Source: DASXMR01 sp036495525 (lineage in GTDB: Bacteria > Actinomycetota > Actinomycetes > Streptosporangiales > Streptosporangiaceae). Taken from it: a stretch of DNA of 36,528 nt. The stretch is taken from assembly GCA_036495525.1 (NCBI GenBank), contig DASXMR010000138.1, positions 1 through 36,528 on the forward strand, read 5' to 3'. Both the position numbers and the translations under genes were made by a program. Below, in pieces: positions 18,646 through 27,059 of this stretch. Under the pieces are notes generated by a model. The model saw nothing but the letters and a program-made list of their open reading frames with translations, had not been told where the DNA came from and ran no database searches. The first letter of the stretch is position 1. Each line of letters starts with the position of its first letter.

Positions 18646-18908
18646 AGTTAGGTACGCGGACCCGGCGTAGCTGGCTGCGTGCTGGAGGACGGCCGCTGGA
18701 CTCGGAGTGGCTGCCTGCGGTGCTGGAACGCGGTCCATTCGACTCGCGATGGCCGCTGGTGCTGGATGGCGGCGGCATGAGATCGCTAAGTGCGCATCCC
18801 AAACTCCGAGTAGCAGGGGGTGCCGTACGGTATGCCGGACGCGCTAGAGTTTGATCACGTTGCGTCATTTCCCGCCTGTGCCTGAGTCGAGCGGTACGCG
18901 GCTGGTCA

Positions 18909-18962
18909 CGCAGCGCGGTACTCGCTGCGGGTAACCCCCCGGATCCGCGGCCGGGTCTTTTC
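18909..18962 (+). promoter_or_regulatory. tandem hairpins with T-tract upstream of histidine kinase
   Basis: CGCAGCG (18909-18915) pairs with CGCTGCG (18923-18929). CCCGG (18938-18942) pairs with CCGGG (18951-18955) and is followed by TCTTTTC. The second stem with its T-tract looks like an intrinsic terminator 42 bp before the kinase start. As the two stems follow a possible promoter at 18845, an attenuator or riboregulator is possible; I match it to no riboswitch class. Confidence 0.4.
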
Positions 18963-19004
18963 GTCGCGCCGGGGACAGGGACGGCGGGCGGAGGGCACAG
19001 TCGG

Positions 19005-20531
19005 GTGGACGGGATCAGGTCCGGGCGCCTCGCTGCGACGGCCAGCTGGCCAGCTCCCGTCGCGACCACGCCGTCCGCCTCGTCCGGCGTCGGCCTGCCC
19101 CCTTCGTCAGGTGCAAGTCCGGCGGGCTTGCCCGGTGCCGACACGCCTGCCTCCTCGGATGTCGGCCCGGTTCCCCCATCGGTTGTCGGCATGCCTGCTT
19201 CGTCGGGTGTCGGCCCCGCTGCCTCGTCTGATGGCGGCCCGCGTGCTTGCTCGGCTGTCGGCCCGCCCGCTTCGTCTGATGCTGGCCCGGCTGCCTCGTC
19301 GGATGCTGGCCCGGCCGGCCAGCCCGGCGATCCGGCGACCTCACCGGCCGGCGCGGCTGGAGGTGACGCACAGCCGCTGCCAGCAGGGCCGGCTGTCGGC
19401 CCGGTAGGACCGGCCGCCACCGCGTTCGCCACCCAGTCCGGCGGCCAGGCAGGGCCGATGGTGTGCGCCGACGACCTTCCCGACGGCCTGGTCATCGCCG
19501 ACCACGCGGGCCGCGTCATCGTCTTCAATCGCGCGGCCAGCCGGCTCACCGGCATCAGCGCGGCCGAGGCGCTCGGCTGCAACCTGTACGCGGTACTGCC
19601 GTTGCAGGACGCCGAGGGTCGCTGCTGGTGGCAGCACTCGCAGCCGTACCACGGCCTGTCGACGCGGACCAGGCACCCCGAGCGGGCTCTCTACCTGCCC
19701 GACGGCCCCGAGCTGATGGTGTCGGTCGGCTACGTCCGTGACCCGCGCGACAGCCTCCACGGCCAGGGCCGGGAGCGCGCTGCCGGCGCGGTGCGCCGGA
19801 TCACGGTCACGCTGCGCAGCGGCGATCAGCGGGCCCGGCTGGAGCGCAGCCGGGCCGACCTGGTCTCGACCGTGGCGCATGAGCTCCGCTCGCCGCTGAC
19901 CAGCGTCAAGGGCTTCACCGCGACGCTGCTCGCCAAGTGGGGCAGGTTCACCGATGACCAGAAGAAGGTCATGCTGGAGACCGTCAACGCGGACGCCGAC
20001 CGGGTCACCAGGCTGATCACCGAGCTGCTCGACGTGTCCAGGATCGAGGCAGGCCGGATCGAGGTACACCGCGAGCTGGTTGACATCCCGGCGCGCGCGG
20101 CCAAGCTGATCAGCGGCCGGGTAGCCGCCGGGGACGCCGAGGACAAGTTCCGGGTCGAGGTCACCCGCCCGCTGCCGGAGACCTGGCTGGACGGCGACAA
20201 GATCGACCAGATCCTCGGCAACCTCATCGAGAACGCCGTCCGACACGGTGCTGGTACGGTAACCACTGTGGTAGAGCCGTCGGCGGTAGCAGGCGCTCCT
20301 GGGGTGACCGTCTCGGTCCGCGACCAGGGGCCCGGCATCGCGCCCGACCTGGCGGCGCGGGTCTTCCGGCAGTTCTGGCGCGCGAAGCGGCGCGGCGGCG
20401 CTGGCCTCGGGCTGTTCATCGTGAAGGGCCTGGTCGAGGCGCTTGGCGGCGAGATCATCGTGCAGCAGGCGCCGGGCGGCGGGGCAGACTTCCGATTTAC
20501 CCTGCCCGCTGGCGTGCCTGACTTCGGCTGA
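19005..20531 (+). CDS. orphan PAS-domain sensor histidine kinase with repetitive N-terminus
   Basis: 508 aa. Residues 1-150 are Pro/Ala/Ser/Gly-rich with repeated PASSDAGP and AASSDAGP units. A PAS domain follows (about 155-260, LVIADHAGRVIVFNRAASRL). Then come HisKA with the phospho-acceptor H292 (VAHELRSPLTSVKGF) and HATPase with N410 (GNLIENAVRHG), DQGPGIAPD and GAGLGLFIVKGL. No membrane segment is seen, so it should sense a cytoplasmic signal. No response regulator lies nearby. A similar orphan kinase beside pheS is found in Streptomyces, so the position is conserved. GTG start with GGAGG about ten bases upstream. Partner and signal are unknown. Confidence 0.85.
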   Translation: MDGIRSGRLAATASWPAPVATTPSASSGVGLPPSSGASPAGLPGADTPASSDVGPVPPSVVGMPASSGVGPAASSDGGPRACSAVGPPASSDAGPAASSDAGPAGQPGDPATSPAGAAGGDAQPLPAGPAVGPVGPAATAFATQSGGQAGPMVCADDLPDGLVIADHAGRVIVFNRAASRLTGISAAEALGCNLYAVLPLQDAEGRCWWQHSQPYHGLSTRTRHPERALYLPDGPELMVSVGYVRDPRDSLHGQGRERAAGAVRRITVTLRSGDQRARLERSRADLVSTVAHELRSPLTSVKGFTATLLAKWGRFTDDQKKVMLETVNADADRVTRLITELLDVSRIEAGRIEVHRELVDIPARAAKLISGRVAAGDAEDKFRVEVTRPLPETWLDGDKIDQILGNLIENAVRHGAGTVTTVVEPSAVAGAPGVTVSVRDQGPGIAPDLAARVFRQFWRAKRRGGAGLGLFIVKGLVEALGGEIIVQQAPGGGADFRFTLPAGVPDFG

Positions 20532-20642
20532 CCGGCGGGCGCTCCGGCCGGGACCGGCTGCATCTGCTTCGTCCTGGCAGTGCTAGTGACGGCCAGCCAG
20601 GCCAGGTGAGTGATGGCCCAGGCTGGCCAGCCAGGCGGCGGC

Positions 20643-20661
20643 GGGCCGCTCGGCCCTTTCG
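20643..20661 (+). terminator. intrinsic terminator or pheS attenuator
   Basis: GGGCC (20643-20647), loop GCTC, GGCCC (20652-20656), then TTTCGTTCT. It lies 111 bp after the kinase stop and 65 bp before pheS. A second 6-bp stem (CGTGGG 20673-20678 with CCCACG 20684-20689) follows. Termination of the kinase transcript is the simplest reading; an attenuator for pheST is possible, but I see no leader peptide with Phe codons. Confidence 0.5.
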
Positions 20662-20725
20662 TTCTGCATGATCGTGGGTCTTGCCCACGGGACAACCACC
20701 GGTGACCGCAGGAGAGCAGCAAGCC

Positions 20726-21844
20726 ATGTCCGCACCGAATAAGAGCTACGATCCCGTGCCGGTCACGGCGCTGTCCGCCGACGAAGTGGCACGGATGCAG
20801 GCCGAGGCGCTCGCCGCCATCGCCGCCGCCGCCGACCTGGACCAGCTGAAGGCCGCCCGGCTGGCGCACGCCGGTGACCGGGCGCCGATCACGCTGGCCA
20901 ACGCCGAGATCGGGGCGCTGCCGCCGGCCGCCAGGGCGGAGGCGGGCAAGCGCGTCGGCACGGCCAGGGCCGCCATCCGCGCCGCGCTCGCCAGCCGGCA
21001 GCAGGAGCTCGAAGCCGACCGCGATCGCAGGGTGCTGGTCGAGGAGGCGGTCGATGTCACGCTGCCCTGGGACCGCGCGCTGCCTGGCGCCAGGCACCCG
21101 GTGACCACCGTGGCCGAGCGGCTGGCTGACGTGTTCGTCGACATGGGCTACGAGATCGCCGAAGGCCCAGAAGTCGAGGCCGAGTGGTACAACTTCGACG
21201 CGCTGAACTTCCCGCCCGACCATCCGGCCAGGGAAATGCAGGACACGTTCTTCGTGGCGGGCCCGGACGGCGGGCACTCCGGCATGGTGCTGCGCACCCA
21301 CACCTCGCCGGTGCAGATCCGGGCCATGCTCACCAGGCCGCTGCCGCTGTACGTGGTCAGCCCTGGCAAGTGCTTCCGCAGCGACACGCTGGACGCCACG
21401 CACAGCCCGGTGTTCCACCAGATCGAGGGCCTGGCCGTCGACGAGGGACTCACCATGGCCGACCTGCGGGGCGCGATCAGCTCGTTCGTCGAGGCGATGT
21501 TCGGCGAGGGGCTGCGCACCCGGCTGCGCCCCGACTTCTTCCCGTTCACCGAGCCGTCCGCTGACGTGTCGATGGAATGCCACGTCTGCCGCGGCGCCTC
21601 GGCCCGGCCGGGCGGCGCCCCGTGCCGGGTGTGCCGCTCGCAGGGCTGGATCGAGATCGCCGGCTGCGGCATGGTCAACCCGCGGGTGCTGGTGGCGTGC
21701 GGCATCGACCCGGACCGCTACAGCGGCTTCGCCTTCGGGCTGGGCATCGAGCGAGCCCTGATGATCAGGCACGGCGTCACCGACATCAGGGACACCGTCG
21801 AAGGCGACGTGCGGTTCAGCCGCGCGTTCGGAACGGAGGCGTGA
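20726..21844 (+). CDS. pheS: phenylalanine--tRNA ligase alpha subunit
   Basis: 372 aa. N-terminal coiled coil (about 15-95) for tRNA binding, then the class II catalytic core with TVAERLADVFVDMGYEIAEG, FRSDTLDATHSPVFHQIEGL (motif 2) and FGLGIERALMIRHG (motif 3). The Cys-pair region CHVCRG...CRVCRSQGW is usual in actinomycete PheS. With PheT it forms the alpha2-beta2 enzyme that charges tRNA-Phe. The ATG at 20726 is chosen because GGAGAG precedes it and the family N-terminus fits; upstream in-frame GTG 20702 and TTG 20681 overlap the leader stem. Stop TGA shares its A with the pheT ATG. Confidence 0.95.
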   Translation: MSAPNKSYDPVPVTALSADEVARMQAEALAAIAAAADLDQLKAARLAHAGDRAPITLANAEIGALPPAARAEAGKRVGTARAAIRAALASRQQELEADRDRRVLVEEAVDVTLPWDRALPGARHPVTTVAERLADVFVDMGYEIAEGPEVEAEWYNFDALNFPPDHPAREMQDTFFVAGPDGGHSGMVLRTHTSPVQIRAMLTRPLPLYVVSPGKCFRSDTLDATHSPVFHQIEGLAVDEGLTMADLRGAISSFVEAMFGEGLRTRLRPDFFPFTEPSADVSMECHVCRGASARPGGAPCRVCRSQGWIEIAGCGMVNPRVLVACGIDPDRYSGFAFGLGIERALMIRHGVTDIRDTVEGDVRFSRAFGTEA

Positions 21845-24543
21845 TGCTGGTCCCGCTGTCCTGGCTGCTGGAGTACGCGGCGCTGCAGCCAGCCGACGAG
21901 GGCGGCCCGGACGTCACCGAGATCGCCCGGCGGCTCACCGCCGCCGGGCTGGAGATCGAGGGGATCGACCACGTCGGCCAGGACATCACCGGCGTCGTGG
22001 TCGCCCAGGTGCTGGACATCGAGGAGCTGACCGGGTTCAGCAAGCCGATCCGGTACTGCCGGGTGACCTACGGCCAGGACGCCGAGCGGTCGGTCATCTG
22101 CGGCGCGGTCAACTTCTCGGCCGGCGACCGCGTCCCGCTCGCGCTGCCCGGCGCCGTGCTGCCCGGCGGGTTCAAGATCAGCGCGCGCAAGACCTACGGG
22201 CACGTCTCAGACGGGATGATCTGCTCCGCGGCCGAGCTGGCCATCGGCGAAGACCACGCCGGGATCCTGGTGCTGCCGGCCGACGCGCCGCTCGGTGCCG
22301 ACTTCGCCGGCTACGCCGGGCTACGCGACGACGTCCTGGACGTCAACGTGACACCGGACAAGGGCTACGCGATGTCGGTACGCGGCGTGGCCAGGGAGCT
22401 GGCCATCGCGTTCGGCGCGGACTACACCGACCCTGCTGACGTCGGCCTGCCCGGCCCGGACGAGGTCGGCCGCCAGTCAGCCGAGGTCTACCCGGCCAGC
22501 ATCGAGGACCCCACCGCCTGCGACCGGTTCGTGCTGCGCGAGGTGCACGGCATCGATCCGGCCGCGCCGGTCCCGCTATGGCTGCGGGTACGGCTGGCCA
22601 GGGCCGGGATGCGCACCGTGTCACTGGCCGTCGACGTCACCAACTACCTGATGGTCGAGCTCGGCCAGCCGCTGCACGCTTTCGACCGGGCCAGCCTCAG
22701 CGGGCCGATCGTGGTACGGCGGGCGCGCGAGGGCGAGCGGCTCGAGACCCTGGACCACGTGGTCAGGGACCTGGACCCGGACGACATCCTGATCACCGAC
22801 TCGTCCGGGCCGATATCGCTGGCCGGCACCATGGGCGGGCTGGCCACCGAGGTGACCGATCAGTCGGCTGACCTGGTGATCGAGGCCGCGCACTTCTCCG
22901 CCGCCGGTACCGCGCGGATGAGCCGCCGGCACCGGCTGGAGAGCCCGGCGTCGGCCAGGTTCGCCCGCGGCGTCGACCACGAGCTGCAGCTGCGCGCGTC
23001 CGCCAGGGCCGCGGCCATGCTGACCGCGCTCGGCGGCGGCACGGTGCTGCCCGGCTGCACGTACGCCAGCGCGCCGGTCGACCAGGTCTCGGTCGTGCTC
23101 GCCGCTGACTACCCCGACCAGGTCGCCGGCACCGTCTACGGGCTTAGCACCGTCACCTCGCGGCTGCGCCAGGTCGGCTGCGAGGTCAGCGTGACCGACG
23201 AGGCCGCCGGACCGCCGCCCAGCACGGCGGAGGCAATCGGCGCGATCCTGCCGAGCAGGCACGTGCGCCATGAGCACGGGCGACACGACCGGGCCGGGCG
23301 GCTGATGGCCGTGATACCGCCGTCGTGGCGGCCCGACCTGACCGACCCGAGCGACCTGGCCGAGGAGGTCATCAGGCTCGAGGGATATGAGAAGGTCCCG
23401 GTGCGGTTGCCGAAGGCACCGCCCGGACGCGGCCGCACGGCGCGGCAGCGGATGCGGCGCTCGATCGGCCGCTCGCTGGCCGACGCTGGCTACGTCGAAG
23501 TGCTCAGCAGCCCGTTCGCGTCGGCGGCCGACGCGGATCGGCTGCAGCTCGCCGTGGACGACCCGCGCCGCCGCGGCCCTGTGATCGCGAATCCGCTGAG
23601 CGAGGAGGAGCCACTGCTGCGCACCACGCTGCTGCCGGGACTGCTCCGGGTGCTCAGCCGCAACCTGGGCCGCGGCTTCGCCGATGTCGCCCTGTTCGAG
23701 ACCGGCACTGTCTTCCTGGCCAAGGCGAACGCACCGCGTTCTGCGCCGATCTTGCGTGTCGACCGCGGGCCGACAGTCAGCGAGGTCGCCTCGCTGGAGG
23801 CCGCCCTGCCCGAGCAGCCGCTGCACGTCGGTGCCGTGCTGTCCGGGGACATCGAGCAGGCCGGCTGGTGGGGGACCGGCCGCCGGGTCAGCTGGGCTGA
23901 CGCAATCGAGGCTGCCCGGATCGTGCTGCGGGTCAGCCGGGCCGAGTTCAGCGTCCAGGCTGACCACCAGGAGCCCTGGCATCCTGGCAGGTGCGCGGCT
24001 CTGTACGTGCAGCCGAGCGAGGGTCAGCAGTGGCTGGCTGGCTACGCCGGCGAGCTGCACCCGCGTGTCGTCCAGGCGTTCGGCCTGCCGCCGCGCAGCT
24101 GCGCGATGGAGCTGGACCTGTCAGCGGTCGAGACCGCGGCTGCCGATCTCGGCCCGGTCCAGGCCCCGGTCATCTCGGCTTACCCGCCGGCCACGCAGGA
24201 CGTCGCGCTGATCGTCGCCCAGTCAGTACCTGCCGCCGACGTCGAGGCCGCCCTGACGGCCGGCGCGGCGAGGCTGTCGCCTGACGGCGATGGCTCCGGC
24301 GACAGCGACGGGTCCAGCGACGGCGACACCGGGACGGCCGGCGGCATCATGCTGGAGGACGTGCGGCTGTTCGACGTCTACACCGGCGAGCAGGTCGGCG
24401 ACGGCAACAAGTCGCTGGCCTACACGCTGCGCTTCCGCGCGCCCGACCGCACCCTGACCGCCGGGGAGGCAGCAGCCGCGAGGGACGCAGCGGTCGCCGA
24501 GGCAGCCAGGCAGACCGGCGCCGTCCTACGCGGCGGTTCCTGA
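21844..24543 (+). CDS. pheT: phenylalanine--tRNA ligase beta subunit
   Basis: 899 aa, longer than the usual 820-850. It begins MLVPLSWLLEYAAL, then the tRNA-binding OB domain (about 45-165), B3/B4 editing domain (about 220-420; it hydrolyses Tyr-tRNA-Phe), B5, catalytic-like core (RRSIGRSLADAGYVEVLSSP about 538-557) and the C-terminal FDX-ACB anticodon domain (from about 775). Two insertions account for the extra length: a His/Arg-rich piece at about 452-485 and a Gly/Ser/Asp-rich loop at about 815-834 (DGDGSGDSDGSSDGD) inside FDX-ACB. ATG 21844 has GGAGG five bases upstream and overlaps pheS by one base, so the two are translationally coupled. Confidence 0.95.
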   Translation: MLVPLSWLLEYAALQPADEGGPDVTEIARRLTAAGLEIEGIDHVGQDITGVVVAQVLDIEELTGFSKPIRYCRVTYGQDAERSVICGAVNFSAGDRVPLALPGAVLPGGFKISARKTYGHVSDGMICSAAELAIGEDHAGILVLPADAPLGADFAGYAGLRDDVLDVNVTPDKGYAMSVRGVARELAIAFGADYTDPADVGLPGPDEVGRQSAEVYPASIEDPTACDRFVLREVHGIDPAAPVPLWLRVRLARAGMRTVSLAVDVTNYLMVELGQPLHAFDRASLSGPIVVRRAREGERLETLDHVVRDLDPDDILITDSSGPISLAGTMGGLATEVTDQSADLVIEAAHFSAAGTARMSRRHRLESPASARFARGVDHELQLRASARAAAMLTALGGGTVLPGCTYASAPVDQVSVVLAADYPDQVAGTVYGLSTVTSRLRQVGCEVSVTDEAAGPPPSTAEAIGAILPSRHVRHEHGRHDRAGRLMAVIPPSWRPDLTDPSDLAEEVIRLEGYEKVPVRLPKAPPGRGRTARQRMRRSIGRSLADAGYVEVLSSPFASAADADRLQLAVDDPRRRGPVIANPLSEEEPLLRTTLLPGLLRVLSRNLGRGFADVALFETGTVFLAKANAPRSAPILRVDRGPTVSEVASLEAALPEQPLHVGAVLSGDIEQAGWWGTGRRVSWADAIEAARIVLRVSRAEFSVQADHQEPWHPGRCAALYVQPSEGQQWLAGYAGELHPRVVQAFGLPPRSCAMELDLSAVETAAADLGPVQAPVISAYPPATQDVALIVAQSVPAADVEAALTAGAARLSPDGDGSGDSDGSSDGDTGTAGGIMLEDVRLFDVYTGEQVGDGNKSLAYTLRFRAPDRTLTAGEAAAARDAAVAEAARQTGAVLRGGS

Positions 24544-24648
24544 GGCTGCACCGCCAGGACCCATGCGGGATCCATGCAGGCCGGCGCCCTGGTGCTCGGC
24601 GGGTCATGAGTTAGCCTCTAGCCGAGCGCTGCAACGTGCAGAAAGCCG

Positions 24649-24876
24649 GTGCTGACAGTGCCTGCTGGGTCGCAGCCAGCGAGCGGGCTGCTCGGGGTGG
24701 TGGGCAGGGTGACTGTGTCGATCCCGGCCGACGGCCCTGGCGAGGTATTGCTGCCGGTCCGGGGCGGGGCCGAGGGCTTCGCCGCGTGGTCCGACGAGCC
24801 CATAGCGCGGCACAGCCGAGTCATTGTCGTCGAGTGCATGTCTGCTCGCTCGGTGTTCGTCACCCCTTTCCCGTAG
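24649..24876 (+). CDS. minimal NfeD-like OB-fold protein
   Basis: 75 aa. The sequence from LLGVVGRVTVSIPADGPGEV through VIVVECMSARSVFVTPF matches the C-terminal soluble OB domain of NfeD (a Gly-containing strand, P-x-G turn, an xxArSxxxI-like segment, then hydrophobic VxVVxxxxxxxxVxP). The serine protease and transmembrane parts of full NfeD are absent. NfeD proteins are encoded with stomatin/flotillin partners and are thought to control their assembly; the next gene is an SPFH protein 45 bp downstream, which supports the call. GTG at 24649 with a weak AGAAAG upstream; GTG 24658 is possible. It starts 105 bp after pheT. Confidence 0.65.
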   Translation: MLTVPAGSQPASGLLGVVGRVTVSIPADGPGEVLLPVRGGAEGFAAWSDEPIARHSRVIVVECMSARSVFVTPFP

Positions 24877-24921
24877 CGGTTGCTATCAGGGCTGCCCTCG
24901 GGTTCCTTCCTGGAGACCATC

Positions 24922-26253
24922 ATGTTGTTCTGGCGTGTCCCCGCACCCAACGAGGCACTACTGATTTCTGGCTCCAAAAGCCGCAGGCATGACACCCAGT
25001 TCCGGATCGTGACGGGGCACGGCAGCTTTGTACTGCCCGTGCTTCGGAAGGCGCGGCTGCTGTCACTGGCGCTGCGCGAATCGGAGATTGTCGAGGACTG
25101 CATCACCCAGCAAGGCATTCGGCTTAACGTCCGCGCAGTCGCGGCTTTTAAGGTCGGCGACGACCCGGTGTCTATTGCCAACGCCGCCCGCCGGTTCCTG
25201 TCCGAGCAAGACCGCATGGAGGTACTGGTCGGCCGCGTCTTCGCCGGGCACCTGCGATCTATCGTCGGCGGGCTCACCGTCGAGCAGATCATCCGCGAGC
25301 GTGACCGGGTCGCGCAGGAAGTCAAGGACGGCAGCCACGCCGAGATGGAGAAGCTCGGCATCGTCGTCGACGCGCTGGAGATTCAGGAGATCGAGGACGG
25401 CACCGGGTACATCAACAACCTCGCCGCGCCGCACGCCGCCGTGGTGGCCAGCCAGGCACGTATCGCGAGGGCCGCTGCAGATCAGGAGGCAACGGAGCGC
25501 GAACTGCAGGTCGCGGCCATGAAGGCGCAGTACGAGCGGGACACCGCGATCAAGCGCGCCGGGTTTCTGGCGGAGACCGAGGAAGCTAAGGCCAGGGCCG
25601 CCCAGGCCGGGCCGCTCGCCGAGGCAGAGGCGTCGCAGCAGGTCATCGAGCAGCAGACGGTGCTCGCCGGGCGGGAGGCGGCGCTCGCAGCGCAGCGGCT
25701 TGAGGCAGCGGTGCGCCGCCCAGCCGACGCCGAGGCCTACCGCAAGCGGACGCTGGCCGAGGCTGACCGGGACCAGGCTAGGTTCACGGCCGACGCGGAG
25801 GCATATCGCAGCACGACCCTGGCCGAGGCACAGGCCACGGCGATGCGGGTGCAGGCATCGGCTGCCGCCGACGCCACCCGGGCGAAAGCAGGCGGCGAGG
25901 CAGCGGCGAACACGGCGCTGGCCTCCTCGCTGCGCGATGGCAACCAGGAACTGATCGCCGCCAGCAGCATCATCGAGCACCTGCCCAAGCTGGTCGAGGC
26001 GGCGTCGCGCGGGCTCGCCGACTCGAACCTGACGATTCTGAACGGCGCACAGGGCGTCAGCGAAATGATCGCCGGACTGGTAGCGCAGGGCCTGTCCGTT
26101 CTCGACCTGCTGCGCGCGTCGGCCGCGCCGGGCGGTGGCGCGACCATCGTCCCCGTCCGGACGCAGAACGGGTCGCCGGCTGGCCCGCCGGATGCCAGAG
26201 TTGCGCAGCCAGCCAGCGGCAATGCGACGCCGGCTGGCCAGATGCCGGGCTAA
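24922..26253 (+). CDS. SPFH/Band 7 (flotillin-like) protein
   Basis: 443 aa. The N-terminal SPFH/Band 7 domain (about 1-185) includes LFWRVPAPNEALLISGSKS, ITQQGIRLNVRAVAAFKVG and IVVDALEIQEIED. A long Ala/Glu/Gln-rich coiled coil follows (about 186-350; repeated AEAYR-TLAEA units) and a C-terminal region with a Pro/Ala/Gly tail. Flotillins oligomerise on the membrane and organise lipid domains. No long hydrophobic hairpin is visible, so membrane contact must come through the N-terminus or an acyl or partner anchor. ATG 24922 has GGAG six bases upstream; an in-frame TTG at 24880 would add 14 residues without family support. It pairs with the NfeD-like gene. Confidence 0.88.
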   Translation: MLFWRVPAPNEALLISGSKSRRHDTQFRIVTGHGSFVLPVLRKARLLSLALRESEIVEDCITQQGIRLNVRAVAAFKVGDDPVSIANAARRFLSEQDRMEVLVGRVFAGHLRSIVGGLTVEQIIRERDRVAQEVKDGSHAEMEKLGIVVDALEIQEIEDGTGYINNLAAPHAAVVASQARIARAAADQEATERELQVAAMKAQYERDTAIKRAGFLAETEEAKARAAQAGPLAEAEASQQVIEQQTVLAGREAALAAQRLEAAVRRPADAEAYRKRTLAEADRDQARFTADAEAYRSTTLAEAQATAMRVQASAAADATRAKAGGEAAANTALASSLRDGNQELIAASSIIEHLPKLVEAASRGLADSNLTILNGAQGVSEMIAGLVAQGLSVLDLLRASAAPGGGATIVPVRTQNGSPAGPPDARVAQPASGNATPAGQMPG

Positions 26254-26449
26254 GGCGGCGCCCCGCGCGGTCCGGGTGCCGACCGGGCTCAGCGGGCCAA
26301 TGCCGGCAACACCCGCACGCAGCTCATCGACAGTGTGAAAGTCGCCGGCCGCGATCTCGTGGTCGGCAGCGAGGATGTCCGATACGGCGCTGGGCCGGCG
26401 AGCAAGGTTACTGCTGCTCACCTCGGTCGGTGCCTCGCTGACAGCGCGG

Positions 26450-26905
26450 TCAGGCGGGGGTGGGGAGGACCGCAAGGATCTCGCTGGTGCCAAGCACGCA
26501 CTTGGAAGCGTTGCCGGTCTTGAGCACCTCGGGGGTCGTGAAGCCCTGGCAGATCCAGCCGTGCACCTTCACCGGGCCGCCGCCGCCGTTGCCTGGCGCC
26601 TTGCCCTCTTCGATCGCCTTCGCGTAAGCGCGCTCGATGGTCATCGCCTGGCTGCACGACACCTGGCCGCGCGCGACCTCTATGTTCACCGGTACGTTGG
26701 CCGCGGTCTTGGTGCTGCCGCATTTCGCCACCACGGCAGTGGTGGCGCTGCCGGAGCCCGCATCCGGCTTGCCGGCCTTGTGCCCGATAGCGCAGCTAGC
26801 GGCCACCAGCACGACGGCTATCGTCATGGCGGCGTACCCGGCAGCGGCCAGGGCCCGGGCTCGCGGCCTGGCATCAGGCGCGGCTGCCCGCGGGCGAGCA
26901 AGCAT
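26450..26905 (-). CDS. putative secreted lipoprotein with four conserved-type cysteines
   Basis: 151 aa. A long Arg/Ala-rich N-region is followed by a hydrophobic core and VAASC, a lipobox-like site with Cys38. After it comes a Gly/Ser/Thr linker and a small domain with C62, C84, C119 and C136. The layout (CGS, then V-x-V-x-I-x-RG-x-VSC-x-x-A, then GW-x-C, then C) resembles small exported proteins common in mycobacteria and streptomycetes, with likely two disulfides. Function unknown. ATG at 26903-26905, with GAGGAGG upstream on the minus strand. It is convergent with the SPFH gene (196 bp apart, no feature seen there) and divergent from the arg operon. Confidence 0.75.
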   Translation of the reverse strand: MLARPRAAAPDARPRARALAAAGYAAMTIAVVLVAASCAIGHKAGKPDAGSGSATTAVVAKCGSTKTAANVPVNIEVARGQVSCSQAMTIERAYAKAIEEGKAPGNGGGGPVKVHGWICQGFTTPEVLKTGNASKCVLGTSEILAVLPTPA

Positions 26906-27030
26906 GCGGCCTCCTCTCGCTGCGCGAACACATCATGCCGCAGATTCCGGCGAACCCGAACCGGCTCCCGCAATCGGTCTCAAACTCGGCGCATTCGATC
27001 ATGCCTGCACCGTCAGACGCACTAAGGTGG

Positions 27031-27059
27031 TTGCATAAAAACTCGTAAGTCTGCATAAT
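27031..27059 (+). promoter_or_regulatory. sigma-70-type promoter of the arg operon
   Basis: TTGCAT (27031-27036) and CATAAT (27054-27059) are separated by exactly 17 bp. Both hexamers are near-consensus in a genome that rarely has such AT-rich words. The predicted start is 27066-27067. Both operators overlap the promoter, so ArgR binding would block RNA polymerase. Confidence 0.65.
27032..27045 (+). promoter_or_regulatory. ArgR operator (ARG box 1)
   Basis: TGCATAAAAACTCG matches the ARG-box form TGNAT-N4-ATTCA in its left half and weakly in its right half. Its centre is 20 bp from box 2, two helical turns, close to the spacing known for paired ARG boxes bound by an ArgR hexamer. Confidence 0.55.

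Larger units (their letters stand above)
18446..19004 (+). other. intergenic region and histidine kinase leader
   Basis: 559 bp without a supported gene. From 18446 to about 18600 there are degenerate repeats around GCCCAGCGTCCCGACGG and TGACCGG. A strong inverted repeat lies at 18608-18645. The stretch 18780-18860 is relatively AT-rich and contains TAGAGT at 18845-18850, a possible -10 without a good -35. Two hairpins follow at 18909-18929 and 18938-18955. A minus-strand frame over 18355-18738 shows no family features. Confidence 0.5.

Noticed and set aside
18355..18738. 127-codon minus-strand frame after the methyltransferase gene
   Set aside because: Runs through the perfect inverted repeat and overlaps the methyltransferase 3' end; no domain or start signal.
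17411..19582. 723-codon open frame on the minus strand covering rplT end, methyltransferase and kinase start
   Set aside because: Shadow frame of high-GC coding sequence; low-complexity product with no family motif, and three well-supported plus-strand genes explain the region.
20532..20725. T-box or Phe leader-peptide control of pheST
   Set aside because: No T-box-like core sequence and no short ORF rich in Phe codons; only small hairpins are seen.
22621..24060. 479-codon minus-strand frame opposite pheT
   Set aside because: Opposite-strand shadow; pheT is clear over the same span.
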